Positions 18,625 through 27,709 are shown, counted from the first letter of the stretch. The stretch: DNA of 64,000 bases from Desulfurella amilsii (GCF_002119425.1 NZ_MDSU01000001.1:186001-250000), one strand, 5' to 3'. A program made the numbers and translations. Notes: generated from the sequence alone by a model not told the origin.

Positions 18625-20554
18625 TTCATTAAACGAACAACAAAAAAAAGCAGTTGAAATATGCGATAAAAATTTACTTATTATTGCAGGCGCTGGAAGC
18701 GGAAAAACTAAAACACTTACATATAAAATTGCATATATTCTTAAACATAATCTTGCAAAGCCTCATGAAATCTTAGCATTGACCTTCACAAACAAAGCAG
18801 CAGACGAGATGAAAGAAAGAGTAGCAAGTATTCTAAATACAAATATTGAAAATTTTTATATAGGCACATTTCACTCTTTATCGTTGAGATTTTTGAGGAA
18901 AATGGGCAAAAATTATACAATTTATGACAAACATGACCAGGAAATGCTCGTTAAAGAAATTATACAGTCGCTTAATTTGGATAAAAATAAGTTTTCACCT
19001 TCTAAAATCTCATCTTATATTTCAAAATTAAAAAACTCTGCTAATATAGAGTTTCCCACTAAGGAAATAGAAAAGATATACAATATGTATGAGGAAAAAC
19101 TTGTTAATGCTAATGCGGTTGACTTTGACAATATTTTAATAAATTTTATAAATGAGCTTAAAAACAATAATGAATTGCGTCTTAGGTTTCAAAACCAATT
19201 TAAATTTATCCTGATTGATGAGTACCAGGATACCAATAATATACAGTATGAGCTTATTAAGCAGTTTTACAATAGTAAAACATTAGTTTTCGCTGTAGGC
19301 GATGAAGATCAGTCTATTTATGCATTTAGAGGCGCAAATATAAATAATATTTTGTCTTTTAGTGATGATTTTTTGCCATGTGAAATTATTAAACTAGAAA
19401 AAAATTACCGTTCAACAAAGAATATACTAAACATCGCAAATACTATCATTACGCACAACAAAATGCGCATAGGCAAAAAGCTTTACTCTGAGATTTCTGG
19501 CGTTGAGCCTATTATCAAAGAATTTTCAACAAATAGAGAAGAATCGTATTTTGTTGCAAATCAAATAAAAAAAATTTTAAAAGAAAATCAACATACCAGC
19601 ATAGCTGTTCTATATAGAAACAACAATCTTTCTAGACTTTTTGAAGAATATCTTGTACAGCTTGGTGTCTTCTACAAAAAAATAGGTTCTCACAAATTCT
19701 TTGATAAAAAAGAAATTAAAGACATTTTGAGTTTTGTAAAAGTTGCATATAATGAAAAAGATAATTTATCTTTTTTGCGCTCAATTGGAAATTTTGGTGG
19801 AATTGGCGAAAAGACAATAGAAAGCATTAAAAATCTAGCAAGTGATTTAGGTATGAGTCTTTTTGGAGCTACATCTAGACTAACACAAAAAAAATATGCC
19901 AAAGTTGCTAACTTTATTGAGTTTGTAAAAATTTTGCAAAAAAAGCTCGAATTTGATAGTATTAGCAAGTGCCTAAAGTTTATTTTTGATGAAGTGTTTT
20001 CAAATAAAAACTTTTACAAAGAAGATTTACGTCAATCAAATGTTGATGAGTTGATTGAATTTTCAAAAGATATGGATATTGAATCTTTTATGGAAAGTGC
20101 GAGTCTGTATGATTATTCTCAAAACATAGTTGAGCAGGATATTCAAGCAACATCAAGCGTTAGCCTTATGACCATACATGCGGCCAAAGGATTAGAGTTT
20201 GATCATGTTTTTATGGTGGGCCTGAATGAAGGCATATTGCCCAGTTTGTATCATGATTCGGCTATAGAAGAAGAAAGGCGCATAATGTATGTAGGTGTTA
20301 CAAGGGCAAAAAAGAATCTATATTTAAGCTACTTTTTATCAGACTTTCATAACAATTTCATATCATCTCGTTTTTTAAAAGAGATAGGTTCGATAAATAA
20401 AAATCCCATAAGAAGGTATAAAATTGGGGAGACGATAACTCATAAGGATTACGGTAGTGGTGTTATTTTAAATGTTAAAGAAGAGCCATTAGAGTTAAAA
20501 GTGAATTTTTTTAAGTTTGGATTAAAAAATTTAACAAAAAGTGATATTATTTAG
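18617..20554 (+). CDS. UvrD/PcrA-type ATP-dependent DNA helicase
   Basis: A 645-residue superfamily 1A helicase. It opens with the Q-motif LNEQQKKAVE, then Walker A AGAGSGKTKTL (about residue 24), motif Ia LTFTNKAADEMKER, motif II FILIDEYQDTN, motif III VGDEDQSIYAFRGA, motif IV KLEKNYRST, motif V SLMTIHAAKGLEFDHVFMVG and motif VI EERRIMYVGVTRAKKNLYLSY. It is shorter than E. coli UvrD (720), but it keeps a short Tudor-like C-terminus (GETITHKDYGSGVIL). Roles in repair and replication-fork clearance follow from the family. UvrD, PcrA and Rep cannot be told apart confidently here. Confidence 0.92.
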   Translation: MFDSLNEQQKKAVEICDKNLLIIAGAGSGKTKTLTYKIAYILKHNLAKPHEILALTFTNKAADEMKERVASILNTNIENFYIGTFHSLSLRFLRKMGKNYTIYDKHDQEMLVKEIIQSLNLDKNKFSPSKISSYISKLKNSANIEFPTKEIEKIYNMYEEKLVNANAVDFDNILINFINELKNNNELRLRFQNQFKFILIDEYQDTNNIQYELIKQFYNSKTLVFAVGDEDQSIYAFRGANINNILSFSDDFLPCEIIKLEKNYRSTKNILNIANTIITHNKMRIGKKLYSEISGVEPIIKEFSTNREESYFVANQIKKILKENQHTSIAVLYRNNNLSRLFEEYLVQLGVFYKKIGSHKFFDKKEIKDILSFVKVAYNEKDNLSFLRSIGNFGGIGEKTIESIKNLASDLGMSLFGATSRLTQKKYAKVANFIEFVKILQKKLEFDSISKCLKFIFDEVFSNKNFYKEDLRQSNVDELIEFSKDMDIESFMESASLYDYSQNIVEQDIQATSSVSLMTIHAAKGLEFDHVFMVGLNEGILPSLYHDSAIEEERRIMYVGVTRAKKNLYLSYFLSDFHNNFISSRFLKEIGSINKNPIRRYKIGETITHKDYGSGVILNVKEEPLELKVNFFKFGLKNLTKSDII

Positions 20555-20562
20555 GAGGCACT

Positions 20563-21027
20563 ATGGCAGATAGCGTTCAAGAAAGATTTGCAAAACTCAA
20601 CACAAACCTGGTTTTGCACAACATCAGGCTTTATAAGTTTGAAGCTAGCTTTGATGATGAGAAAATTAATGTTTCTATGGAGGAATCCAAGGTTTATATT
20701 GACAAAAATGTTTATTATCAAGTTGTAGCTGATAATCATGTGAGGGTTTTTCAAGAGTTTTTTTTTAAAGTGGCACTCCAAAATAATCCAGAAGAAGTGT
20801 TAATTAAGATAAGCCCATCTTACATTTTAGACTTTCAAGTAGGCGGACCAATGGATGATGAGATTTTTAAGATTTTTGCAGACTCGACTGTCTTGGTCGA
20901 TAGTTGGCCATATTTTAGAGAAATTGTCCAAAGCACACTCCTTAGGATGGGTTTAGCGCCAGTTGTTCTGCCGCCTATTAATTTTAACCCATTTGTTAAT
21001 GTTGATGCAAGCGCACAGTCAAAGTAA
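20563..21027 (+). CDS. SecB-like protein-export chaperone
   Basis: A 154-residue protein with the strand-rich SecB pattern. The most diagnostic part is near the end: SWPYFREIVQSTLLRMGLAPVVLPPINFNPF, corresponding to the SecB segment FPYARE...P-x-x-L-x-P-V-N-F. SecB tetramers hold precursors unfolded for the Sec translocase. The N-terminal half is diverged, so I call it SecB-like. It has a strong Shine-Dalgarno (AGGAGG, 7 nt before ATG), and its 3' end overlaps tsaB. Confidence 0.65.
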   Translation: MADSVQERFAKLNTNLVLHNIRLYKFEASFDDEKINVSMEESKVYIDKNVYYQVVADNHVRVFQEFFFKVALQNNPEEVLIKISPSYILDFQVGGPMDDEIFKIFADSTVLVDSWPYFREIVQSTLLRMGLAPVVLPPINFNPFVNVDASAQSK

Positions 21028-21544
21028 CAATATTGCCTTTGCAATTGACGGTTCAGGTGAATCACTTAGTATGGCTTTTTTTGAAGGTGAATTGCTAATT
21101 GATTCCATTTTCGTTGAAAAAGCCATACACTCTGTGAGGATTATTTCCACTTTTGATGCTTTATTAGAAAAAACACAACTGCATATTTTTGATATAGAAA
21201 CATTGTATGTGACAATTGGACCTGGCCGTTATAGCAGTCTTAGAGTGACGCTGTCTGCAATTAAAGGTTTATTTTTTGATTTTTCAGGTTTAGTATATTG
21301 TGTTAACACAATGGATTTAATAGCAGCAAATTGCCTACATAGTGATTGTTTATCTGTAAGCAAAAAAACTTCAAAGGGCGAAATTATGTATTATTATAAC
21401 ACAAATAAAATTGTAAAAAGACTAAATAATTACAATAAAAATTGCCAAAACTGTAATGGTGCTAGCGATATTAAAAATTTATTTAGAATAGATAAAAAAC
21501 TTTTTATTAAATGCAGTTTATCAAGTATTGTACCGATATATTAG
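21005..21544 (+). CDS. tsaB: TsaB-like tRNA threonylcarbamoyladenosine biosynthesis protein, short
   Basis: A protein of about 179 residues from the ATG at 21005 (another ATG at 20999). It has the TsaB opening FAIDGSGESLSMAFFEG and the signature VTIGPGRYSSLRVTLSAIKGL (family: GPGSFTGLR). TsaB forms a complex with TsaD and TsaE and is needed for the t6A37 modification of tRNAs decoding ANN. The N-terminal ASKHA half is clear, but the C-terminal half is short and diverged compared with the usual 220-230 residues. Starts further upstream would read into hydrophobic sequence unlike the family. It overlaps the secB-like gene by 23 nt. Confidence 0.72.
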   Translation: MQAHSQSNNIAFAIDGSGESLSMAFFEGELLIDSIFVEKAIHSVRIISTFDALLEKTQLHIFDIETLYVTIGPGRYSSLRVTLSAIKGLFFDFSGLVYCVNTMDLIAANCLHSDCLSVSKKTSKGEIMYYYNTNKIVKRLNNYNKNCQNCNGASDIKNLFRIDKKLFIKCSLSSIVPIY

Positions 21545-21559
21545 ATATTAGGAGGAGCT

Positions 21560-22750
21560 ATGCCCATAGTTGAACCATTTAAAGGGATTTTTTTTAAAGA
21601 AAAAAAAATTGATACTTATGTATGCCCACCATACGATGTCATAGACAGTGACTATAAGAATCAATTATTATCAAAAGATGAGTTTAATATAGTAAGAATC
21701 GTTTTACCAGAAGGAGAGAATGACCAAAAGTATAAAAATGCTAAAAATATATTGAAAGCCTGGATTTTGCAAAAAAAACTGATTTTTGACGAAGATTGCT
21801 CATTTTATGCTTACAGTTGTAAATATAGTATTGATGGAGTAGAAAAGACATTATTTGGTTTTTTGGGCGCATTGAAGCTTGAAGAACTTGGTGGTTCTAT
21901 AAAACCACATGAAAAAACGCTTAAAGGCCCAAAAATTGATCGATTTAAGCTTATAACTTCAACTAATGCTATGTTTTGTCCCATAATGATGATTTACGAT
22001 AATGTACAATTGTCCGACTTTATAAAAAAATGCAATAAAGAGGATCTTTTTGAGGTAAATTTTGAAAATAAATTACATAAAGTTTATAAAATAAATGATG
22101 CATCTGCTATTAACCATATAAAACAAAAAATTAAAAATCAAACATTAGTCATAGCTGATGGTCACCATAGATACGAAACTTGTTTATCCATTAAAGAACA
22201 CTACAAACAAATAGGTCAAGAAACTCCTGGAAGCGATTACGCTCTTGTTTTTTTTGTTGATAAAAATGATGAGCTGTCTTTAATGCCCATACACAGATTA
22301 ATAAAAAAAATCAATATTGATAAATTGAAACAAAAACTTTATAATTTCTTTGAAATTGGCGATGTTTTTAATTATGATATAGTCATGTATGATGGTGAAT
22401 TTACTTATTTAAAATACATGAAAAAAATTACGGATGGTTTAATAGAAAGGCTTGATGTGAAGATTTTTGAAGATGTAGTTTTTAAAGGTATGCTAAATCT
22501 TAGCGATGCAGACATTGCAAGTAATGAAATATCAGGCTATGCTCACTCAAAAGAAGAAGTAGTAAAAAGTGTTGATAGAAAAGAAGCTGCTGCGGGGTTT
22601 TTACTAAAGCCTATAACTTACGATACACTATTTGAAATTACAAGCCATAACCTTACATTCCCACAAAAATCCACATACTTTTATCCCAAAATCCCAAGCG
22701 GCCTTGTAGGGTATCATTTTAGCAGTATAGAGGGTTGTAAAAATGTTTGA
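21560..22750 (+). CDS. DUF1015 family protein
   Basis: A 396-residue cytoplasmic protein of the DUF1015 family. It starts PIVEPFKGIFF, with YVCPPYDVID soon after, and has IKPHEKTLKGPKIDR and the conserved VIADGHHRYETCL. The family is widespread in bacteria and archaea and is often found near D-3-phosphoglycerate dehydrogenase or aminotransferases; its biochemical function is not settled. Shine-Dalgarno AGGAGGAG lies upstream, and the gene overlaps queD by 8 nt. Confidence 0.85.
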   Translation: MPIVEPFKGIFFKEKKIDTYVCPPYDVIDSDYKNQLLSKDEFNIVRIVLPEGENDQKYKNAKNILKAWILQKKLIFDEDCSFYAYSCKYSIDGVEKTLFGFLGALKLEELGGSIKPHEKTLKGPKIDRFKLITSTNAMFCPIMMIYDNVQLSDFIKKCNKEDLFEVNFENKLHKVYKINDASAINHIKQKIKNQTLVIADGHHRYETCLSIKEHYKQIGQETPGSDYALVFFVDKNDELSLMPIHRLIKKINIDKLKQKLYNFFEIGDVFNYDIVMYDGEFTYLKYMKKITDGLIERLDVKIFEDVVFKGMLNLSDADIASNEISGYAHSKEEVVKSVDRKEAAAGFLLKPITYDTLFEITSHNLTFPQKSTYFYPKIPSGLVGYHFSSIEGCKNV

Positions 22751-23108
22751 AATTTGTGTTGAAAGTGATTTTTGTGCAGCACATAGACTAAATAATTATC
22801 TTGGCGCATGCGAAAACCTGCATGGTCATAATTTTAAAGTAGAGGTTGTTGTTAGATGTAGCAAACTTAACCAAACATACATAGGAATAGATTTTAAAGA
22901 ATTAAAAGGACATCTAAAAGATATATTGTCTGCACTTGATCACAGGTATTTGAATGAAATAGATTTTTTTTCAAAAACAAACCCCACATCAGAAATGATA
23001 GCAAAATACATTTTTGAAACATTAAAAAGTCGCATAAAGGAATGCGATCTATACACTGTAAGTGTTTATGAAACGCCTACATCAAAAGCAACCTATATGG
23101 AGGATTAG
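22743..23108 (+). CDS. queD: QueD-type 6-carboxytetrahydropterin synthase
   Basis: A 121-residue 6-pyruvoyltetrahydropterin synthase family enzyme. The zinc ligands are the His in CAAHRL and the pair in ENLHGHNFKV. The catalytic region has DFKELK, LDHRYLNE and the Glu near the end in VSVYETPTSKATY. In bacteria this family normally makes 6-carboxy-tetrahydropterin from dihydroneopterin triphosphate for queuosine. Other queuosine genes are not in the window, so the pathway is inferred. Confidence 0.88.
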   Translation: MFEICVESDFCAAHRLNNYLGACENLHGHNFKVEVVVRCSKLNQTYIGIDFKELKGHLKDILSALDHRYLNEIDFFSKTNPTSEMIAKYIFETLKSRIKECDLYTVSVYETPTSKATYMED

Positions 23109-23354
23109 ATGAAGTTTGAAGAATTTATCCTATCAATTGCAGGCGGTGCTTATGTGCAGCTTGGGATAGTCGAAGACCCATTTGATAATACGAAAAAAAT
23201 AGATTTAGAAATGGCAAAAGCCAGTATAGAGTTAATAGAAATGCTTAAAGAAAAGACAAAAAACAATCTTACAAAAGAAGAGGAAGACTTGCTTGAGAGT
23301 GTAATATTAGATTTAAATGAAAAGTATAAAGAAAAAATAAGCAAAGAAACATAA
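23109..23354 (+). CDS. DUF1844 family protein
   Basis: An 81-residue acidic, mostly helical protein. The opening EEFILSIAGGAYVQLGI and the middle DLEMAKASIELIEMLKEKTKNNLTKEEEDLLESVI match DUF1844. The function is unknown. The ATG follows the queD stop codon directly, so it is co-transcribed and possibly coupled. Confidence 0.78.
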   Translation: MKFEEFILSIAGGAYVQLGIVEDPFDNTKKIDLEMAKASIELIEMLKEKTKNNLTKEEEDLLESVILDLNEKYKEKISKET

Positions 23355-23364
23355 GTAGGCTAAA

Positions 23365-24243
23365 ATGAATAACGTAGAAAAACTATACAATAATTTAGAA
23401 TCTATTGAAAATTTACCCGCTTTCCCTCAGATTGCCCTAGAGGTTACATATTTATTGAGAAAAGAATCTACATCTGCAAAGAATTTGTACGACCTTATAC
23501 AGAAAGATCCTGTGTTGGTGTCTCAAATTTTAAAAACGGCTAATTCTCCATTTTACGGGCTACATGAAAAAGTTTCTTCATTGGTGCATGCTATAAATTT
23601 ACTTGGTTTTGTGCAAATAGAAAACATCGTTATTGCTTCGGCGCTACTTTCTACAATGAAAAAGTTTCCTGTTGGTAGACGATTCAACACAAATCAATTT
23701 TTGGATCACTCTTTTGGTTGTGGAATAACTGCAAAAATTATATCAAACATTCTAAATTTTAACACAGGTGGCTTGGAGTTTTCCGCAGGTGTTATCCACG
23801 ATATAGGAAAAGTTATATTAGATTTATACGACCAGGAAGATTTTGATAAAATTTTAAACTTTGCTTATAAAAACAATAAGTCGTTTTACGAATCCGAAAA
23901 AGTACTATTTGGTATAACGCATTGCGATTTAGCCAAAAAACTGCTCAAAAAATGGAGTTTGCCAGAAGATTTAATCGATGCTGTGGTAAACCATCATAGT
24001 CCAAAAAAGGCAAAAAATCAGATAATGGCATCTATTATATCTGTTGCAGATTTGCTTACTTACTCAGAAGGCATAGGTTTTGGTGGCAATTATTCAAAAT
24101 TTTTAATGGAAGATCAAGAAGGATGGAAAATTATAACCTCAAACATTGAAGTTTCAAAAAAGATTGATTTGGCTTTATTTACTTTCAAACTCTTTGAACA
24201 AATTGATGAGGCAAAAAAATCCTACTTTAAGGAGTTGCACTAA
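23365..24243 (+). CDS. HDOD domain protein
   Basis: A 292-residue protein made almost entirely of one HDOD domain (a degenerate HD-GYP relative). Typical parts are LPAFPQIALEV, DPVLVSQILKTANSPFYGL, INLLGFVQIENIVI and the HD-like VIHDIGKVILD. HDOD proteins act in bacterial signalling and are commonly linked to chemotaxis or c-di-GMP circuits. Here it lies 0 nt upstream of a CheR-type methyltransferase, which supports a signalling role. No catalytic activity is assigned. Confidence 0.85.
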   Translation: MNNVEKLYNNLESIENLPAFPQIALEVTYLLRKESTSAKNLYDLIQKDPVLVSQILKTANSPFYGLHEKVSSLVHAINLLGFVQIENIVIASALLSTMKKFPVGRRFNTNQFLDHSFGCGITAKIISNILNFNTGGLEFSAGVIHDIGKVILDLYDQEDFDKILNFAYKNNKSFYESEKVLFGITHCDLAKKLLKKWSLPEDLIDAVVNHHSPKKAKNQIMASIISVADLLTYSEGIGFGGNYSKFLMEDQEGWKIITSNIEVSKKIDLALFTFKLFEQIDEAKKSYFKELH

Positions 24244-25050
24244 ATGCCAGAAATGGATTCTGAAATATTTGAAAACTTAAGAAACTTCATTTACGAAAAA
24301 TCCGGCATTTTTTTTGAAGTTAGCAAGAAATATCTGCTTGAAAATAAACTTTCAAAACGCATACAAGAATTAAAATTGCGAGATTATGAAGATTATTTAA
24401 GATTTTTACAAAACAGAAAAGATGAATTATGCAATCTCTTTGATGCAATAACAATTAATGAAACCTATCTTTTTAGGCATGCACAGCAAATTGAAGTATT
24501 TTTAATTGTAGCAAACGAGCTTCTAAAGCAAAAACCCATGTTGAATATATGGAGTGCAGCTTGCTCAAGCGGAGAAGAACCATATACTTTAGTTATAGCT
24601 TTAATGGAAAAATACGGGCAGCAAATACCAGCAAGAATCTTAGCATCAGATATTAGTCAGGAAGTTTTGGAAAAAGCAAAAAATGGAATTTACAATGAGT
24701 ATGCTGTAAAAGAACTAACAAGTGCTATAAAGCAAAAATACTTCGATATTGAAAAAAATACATATAAAATCAAAGATTTTGTTAAGAGCAAAGTAGTGCT
24801 TAGACAATTGAACCTTATTGATAACGAAGATTTAAGCAGCGTTGGTAAAATGGATATAATATTCTTAAGGAATGTTTTAATTTACTTTGATAACAAATCT
24901 AGACAAAAAGTTATAGATAAGATTCATAATGATATTTTGAATAAAAATGGATATTTATTTTTAGGCGCAACAGAGTCAATATCAAGATTAAATACGAAGC
25001 TTAAGCTTGTACATTTCAAACAGGCACTTGCTTATAAAAAAGAAGATTAA
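24244..25050 (+). CDS. cheR: CheR-type chemoreceptor glutamate methyltransferase
   Basis: A 268-residue protein with the CheR N-terminal helical domain (FENLRNFIYEKSGIFFEVSKKYLLENKLSKR) and a SAM-dependent methyltransferase domain. Motifs include TINETYLFRH, LNIWSAACSSGEEPYTL (SAM-binding loop), ILASDISQEVLEKA, and IIFLRNVLIYFDNKSRQKVI. It methylates glutamates on methyl-accepting chemotaxis proteins. It starts immediately after the HDOD gene and ends exactly where the antisense RNase P RNA ends. Confidence 0.92.
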   Translation: MPEMDSEIFENLRNFIYEKSGIFFEVSKKYLLENKLSKRIQELKLRDYEDYLRFLQNRKDELCNLFDAITINETYLFRHAQQIEVFLIVANELLKQKPMLNIWSAACSSGEEPYTLVIALMEKYGQQIPARILASDISQEVLEKAKNGIYNEYAVKELTSAIKQKYFDIEKNTYKIKDFVKSKVVLRQLNLIDNEDLSSVGKMDIIFLRNVLIYFDNKSRQKVIDKIHNDILNKNGYLFLGATESISRLNTKLKLVHFKQALAYKKED

Positions 25051-25383
25051 GGCAAGCAGGCTATAAGCCAGGTTCTGTAAGGAATAAATCCTTTGGGGCC
25101 ATTTATCTAAGCGACCTACCCGGAGATTATAGGCTCGGATCAGGCCAATCTCCCTATTTGGTCTTGCTCTAAGCGGGGCTTGCAATGCCACAGCCATTAC
25201 TGGTTGTGCGGTAAGCTCTTACCTCACCATTTCGCTTTTTACTTAAAACTATCGTTTTAAGTAACTTCTTTTCTGTTGCGCTTTCCTGTGGATCACTCCA
25301 ACCCTTTTACAGGCGCTTTGATCCGATAGAGCCTGGACTTTCCTCTAGTGCTTAATGCACCAGCGACCCCGCACCTACTTGCC
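25051..25383 (-). ncRNA. rnpB: RNase P RNA (bacterial class A)
   Basis: About 333 nt on the minus strand. The 5' end GGCAAGTAGG and the 3' end CCTGCTTGCC form a 10-bp P1 helix with one G-U pair. The conserved CR-I core GAGGAAAGTCC is at 25345-25335, and the CR-V side has ACAGAA followed by GGCTTAT near the 3' end (25077-25063). This is the catalytic RNA that matures tRNA 5' ends. A T-rich run on the minus strand just past 25051 may act as terminator inside cheR antisense. P1 and the promoter spacing define the ends. Confidence 0.95.
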
Positions 25384-25390
25384 GTTAATT

Positions 25391-25418
25391 AATATATCCT
25401 AAAGTATGGCGTTGTCAA
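25391..25418 (-). promoter_or_regulatory. Promoter of rnpB
   Basis: On the minus strand: perfect TTGACA (25418-25413), 16-nt spacer, TATATT (25396-25391). The -10 box ends 7 nt before the first paired base of P1. The -35 box overlaps the last codon of amiC. It serves as a calibration for transcription start spacing in this genome. Confidence 0.75.
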
Positions 25419-26587
25419 TTGTTTTTATATGTGTCTAAGTATTTAATCAAGCCGCTAGCTATGCCTTTTGCTATTGTTTGCTGGTAATTGGAGTCTTTTA
25501 AATACTCATTGTCTTTAGGGTTTGTTATAAAGAGCGTTTCTATTAAAATTGATGGGCAATTTGTACCTACAAGTACGTAAAACGGAGCCTGATCTATACC
25601 TCTGTTTATTAAACCAGGATATACTGGCTTTGTAATAGAATATATGGAGTCATCTACATCTTTGGCAAGGATAGCAGACTCTTTGAGTTTTGCTTGATTT
25701 ATTAGTGAAATTATAATTTTGTTAATTGTGCCCATTTGCTCTAGGGGAACGTCGTTTTCAAGTGCAGCAATTTTTAAAGCCTTTTGGTTGCTGGTTGCAT
25801 TTAAAAAAAATACTTCCATTCCCTTAGCGGATGGATCTGTCGAAGCATTAGCGTGGATTGATACAAACAGATTTGTTTTTGCATCATTTGCAATTTTTAC
25901 TCTTTGGGCAAGTGGTATAAACACATCGCTGTCGCGGGTTAGTACTACCCTAAAACCTTTTTCTCTTAAAATTTGTGCACAATACTGAGCTATGCTTAAA
26001 ACCACATCTTTTTCTTTAAGTCCTAAAATGCCAACTGCGCCAGAATCTTTGCCACCATGGCCTGGATCTAAAACAATTGTTATATTTTTAGGGTTATAAG
26101 ATGGTAACTTAATGGGAGCTGTTATAATAGGAGGGTTACCTTGATTGTTATTATTGAGTGTTGGTTGAGAATTTTGAGTTGAATTTGTACTTAACTGAGT
26201 AGGCTTTATATTTTCTTTTTTTTCAGATATATTCAAATTAATTATAAGAGTTTTTTTGTTTGTTTTAGATAAGTTTATGTCGTATTGATAATCTGGGTTT
26301 AATTTAAAATATATGCGTGTTTGATTGGGCAGTTGCTTTAAAATAACTCTTTCTATATCATAATTGGGCTTTAGGTTAGTGTTTATTATGGCTTTGTTTG
26401 TGCCAATATAAAAAAGCTCATTTGAGAGCCTGATATAAGTGTAATTTTCTAAGTTGTCAAATTGAAGCATTATTGTTTGCTTTGTTTGTGAAATTTTGAC
26501 AATATTTAGTGTCTTTAGGGTAAGACTAAAGGCGTTTGATACTAATAACAAAACAAACAGAGCGATCAAAATTGTTGCTTTTTTCAT
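25415..26587 (-). CDS. amiC: N-acetylmuramoyl-L-alanine amidase (AmiC type)
   Basis: A 390-residue secreted peptidoglycan hydrolase. It has a signal peptide (about residues 1-22), an AMIN-like beta domain, a Thr/Asn/Gln-rich linker near residues 135-160, and a C-terminal Amidase_3 zinc domain. The domain shows IVLDPGHGGKDSGAVG (His ligand), Glu in KEKDVVLSIA, FVSIHANAS and the catalytic Glu in SILIETLFITN. It cleaves the stem peptide from muramic acid during cell separation. Two ATGs occur in tandem (26590 and 26587); I chose the second because it sits 8 nt from the -10 box, which fits a leaderless start. Confidence 0.9.
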   Translation of the reverse strand: MKKATILIALFVLLLVSNAFSLTLKTLNIVKISQTKQTIMLQFDNLENYTYIRLSNELFYIGTNKAIINTNLKPNYDIERVILKQLPNQTRIYFKLNPDYQYDINLSKTNKKTLIINLNISEKKENIKPTQLSTNSTQNSQPTLNNNNQGNPPIITAPIKLPSYNPKNITIVLDPGHGGKDSGAVGILGLKEKDVVLSIAQYCAQILREKGFRVVLTRDSDVFIPLAQRVKIANDAKTNLFVSIHANASTDPSAKGMEVFFLNATSNQKALKIAALENDVPLEQMGTINKIIISLINQAKLKESAILAKDVDDSIYSITKPVYPGLINRGIDQAPFYVLVGTNCPSILIETLFITNPKDNEYLKDSNYQQTIAKGIASGLIKYLDTYKNN

Positions 26588-26595
26588 CATCTGAC

Positions 26596-26624
26596 ATTAT
26601 ACTAACATGCGGTTGTTATTGCAA
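26596..26624 (-). promoter_or_regulatory. Promoter of amiC, leaderless geometry
   Basis: On the minus strand: TTGCAA (26624-26619), 17-nt spacer, perfect TATAAT (26601-26596). The two tandem ATG codons begin 5 and 8 nt after the -10 box. No Shine-Dalgarno sequence is present, so the second ATG is probably at the 5' end of the message. Confidence 0.65.
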
Positions 26625-26692
26625 GGTGTATTTTGGAGTGTTTTATTGATAGTTTTTGATTGTAATTTTGATTTATTAAAGATGCAATTTTA

Positions 26693-27709
26693 ATGAAAAG
26701 AGTTAAAAAGTTAATAATCATAAATACGGCTTTGCTTTTTATAGCGCTAGTATTTATTGTGTATGCTATTTTTTCTTTTGAAAATTTTGTAAACCAGCCT
26801 AATTCGAGCATTAAAAAGAAAATTTATATGGTTATTTTACCAAGTCAGCCCGTCCTATCAATATCTGAAGATTTACAAAAAAAGGGTATAATAAAAAGGT
26901 ATGATTGGTTTTACTATTATACGCGTCTGTCTGGGAAGTCTAAAGATATAAAAGCTGGTGTACATTTGTTTTATACAAATTATTCGCCTAAACAAACACT
27001 ACAAGAGCTTATTGGTGAAAATAAAAATGATGTAATTTTTTCAATACCCCCTGGCTTTGATATTCAAACAATTGCACAGAGATTAAGTAAAATGGGTTTT
27101 GATGGAGGTAAGTTTTATAAGTTAGCAAAATCTAAATCAAATGCTTATGAATTATTGCATTTTAAGGCATCAAATATGGAGGGCTTTTTGGGCGCTGGGG
27201 ATTATTTTGTTGAAAAAAAAGAAAAACCTTCTGTGCTGTTAAAACTTATGTTTGAGCAATTTAAAAAAGATTATACTGACCTGGCTGATTTTGGCCACAT
27301 TGATAAAAATTTATACGAAAAGGTTATAATTGCATCATTAGTGGAAAAAGAAGCCAAAGTAAACTCTGAAAGGCCTTTAATTGCAAGCGTAATATGCAAT
27401 AGATTGAAAAAAAACATGTTGTTGCAGATAGATTCTTCTGTAATATATGGTATAAAAGATTTTAATGGAAAATTAACCATTCAAGATCTTGAAAACAAAA
27501 AAAACATATACAATACTTATGTACATAAAAAATTACCTCCAACGCCCATTTGTTCTCCAAGTTACCAATCGCTAAAAGCAGCGTTTGACCCAGCAAAAAC
27601 AAATTATTTATATTTTGTATCGAAAAATGACGGTAGGCATGTTTTTTCCACTACTTTAAAACAGCAAAATTACTGGGTAGATATATATCAGAAAGGCAAA
27701 AAACAATGA
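26693..27709 (+). CDS. mltG: Endolytic murein transglycosylase MltG
   Basis: A 338-residue YceG/MltG protein. One N-terminal membrane anchor (about residues 8-28) is followed by a LysM-like region and the catalytic domain, with IIASLVEKEAK (the catalytic Glu), ASVICNRL, LLQIDSSVIYG, YNTYVHKKLPPTPICSPS and AAFDPAKTNYLYFVSKNDGRHVFS. It cuts nascent glycan strands and probably sets their length. It overlaps miaB by 4 nt. I see no clear promoter; a weak AAAGA precedes the ATG. Confidence 0.93.
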   Translation: MKRVKKLIIINTALLFIALVFIVYAIFSFENFVNQPNSSIKKKIYMVILPSQPVLSISEDLQKKGIIKRYDWFYYYTRLSGKSKDIKAGVHLFYTNYSPKQTLQELIGENKNDVIFSIPPGFDIQTIAQRLSKMGFDGGKFYKLAKSKSNAYELLHFKASNMEGFLGAGDYFVEKKEKPSVLLKLMFEQFKKDYTDLADFGHIDKNLYEKVIIASLVEKEAKVNSERPLIASVICNRLKKNMLLQIDSSVIYGIKDFNGKLTIQDLENKKNIYNTYVHKKLPPTPICSPSYQSLKAAFDPAKTNYLYFVSKNDGRHVFSTTLKQQNYWVDIYQKGKKQ

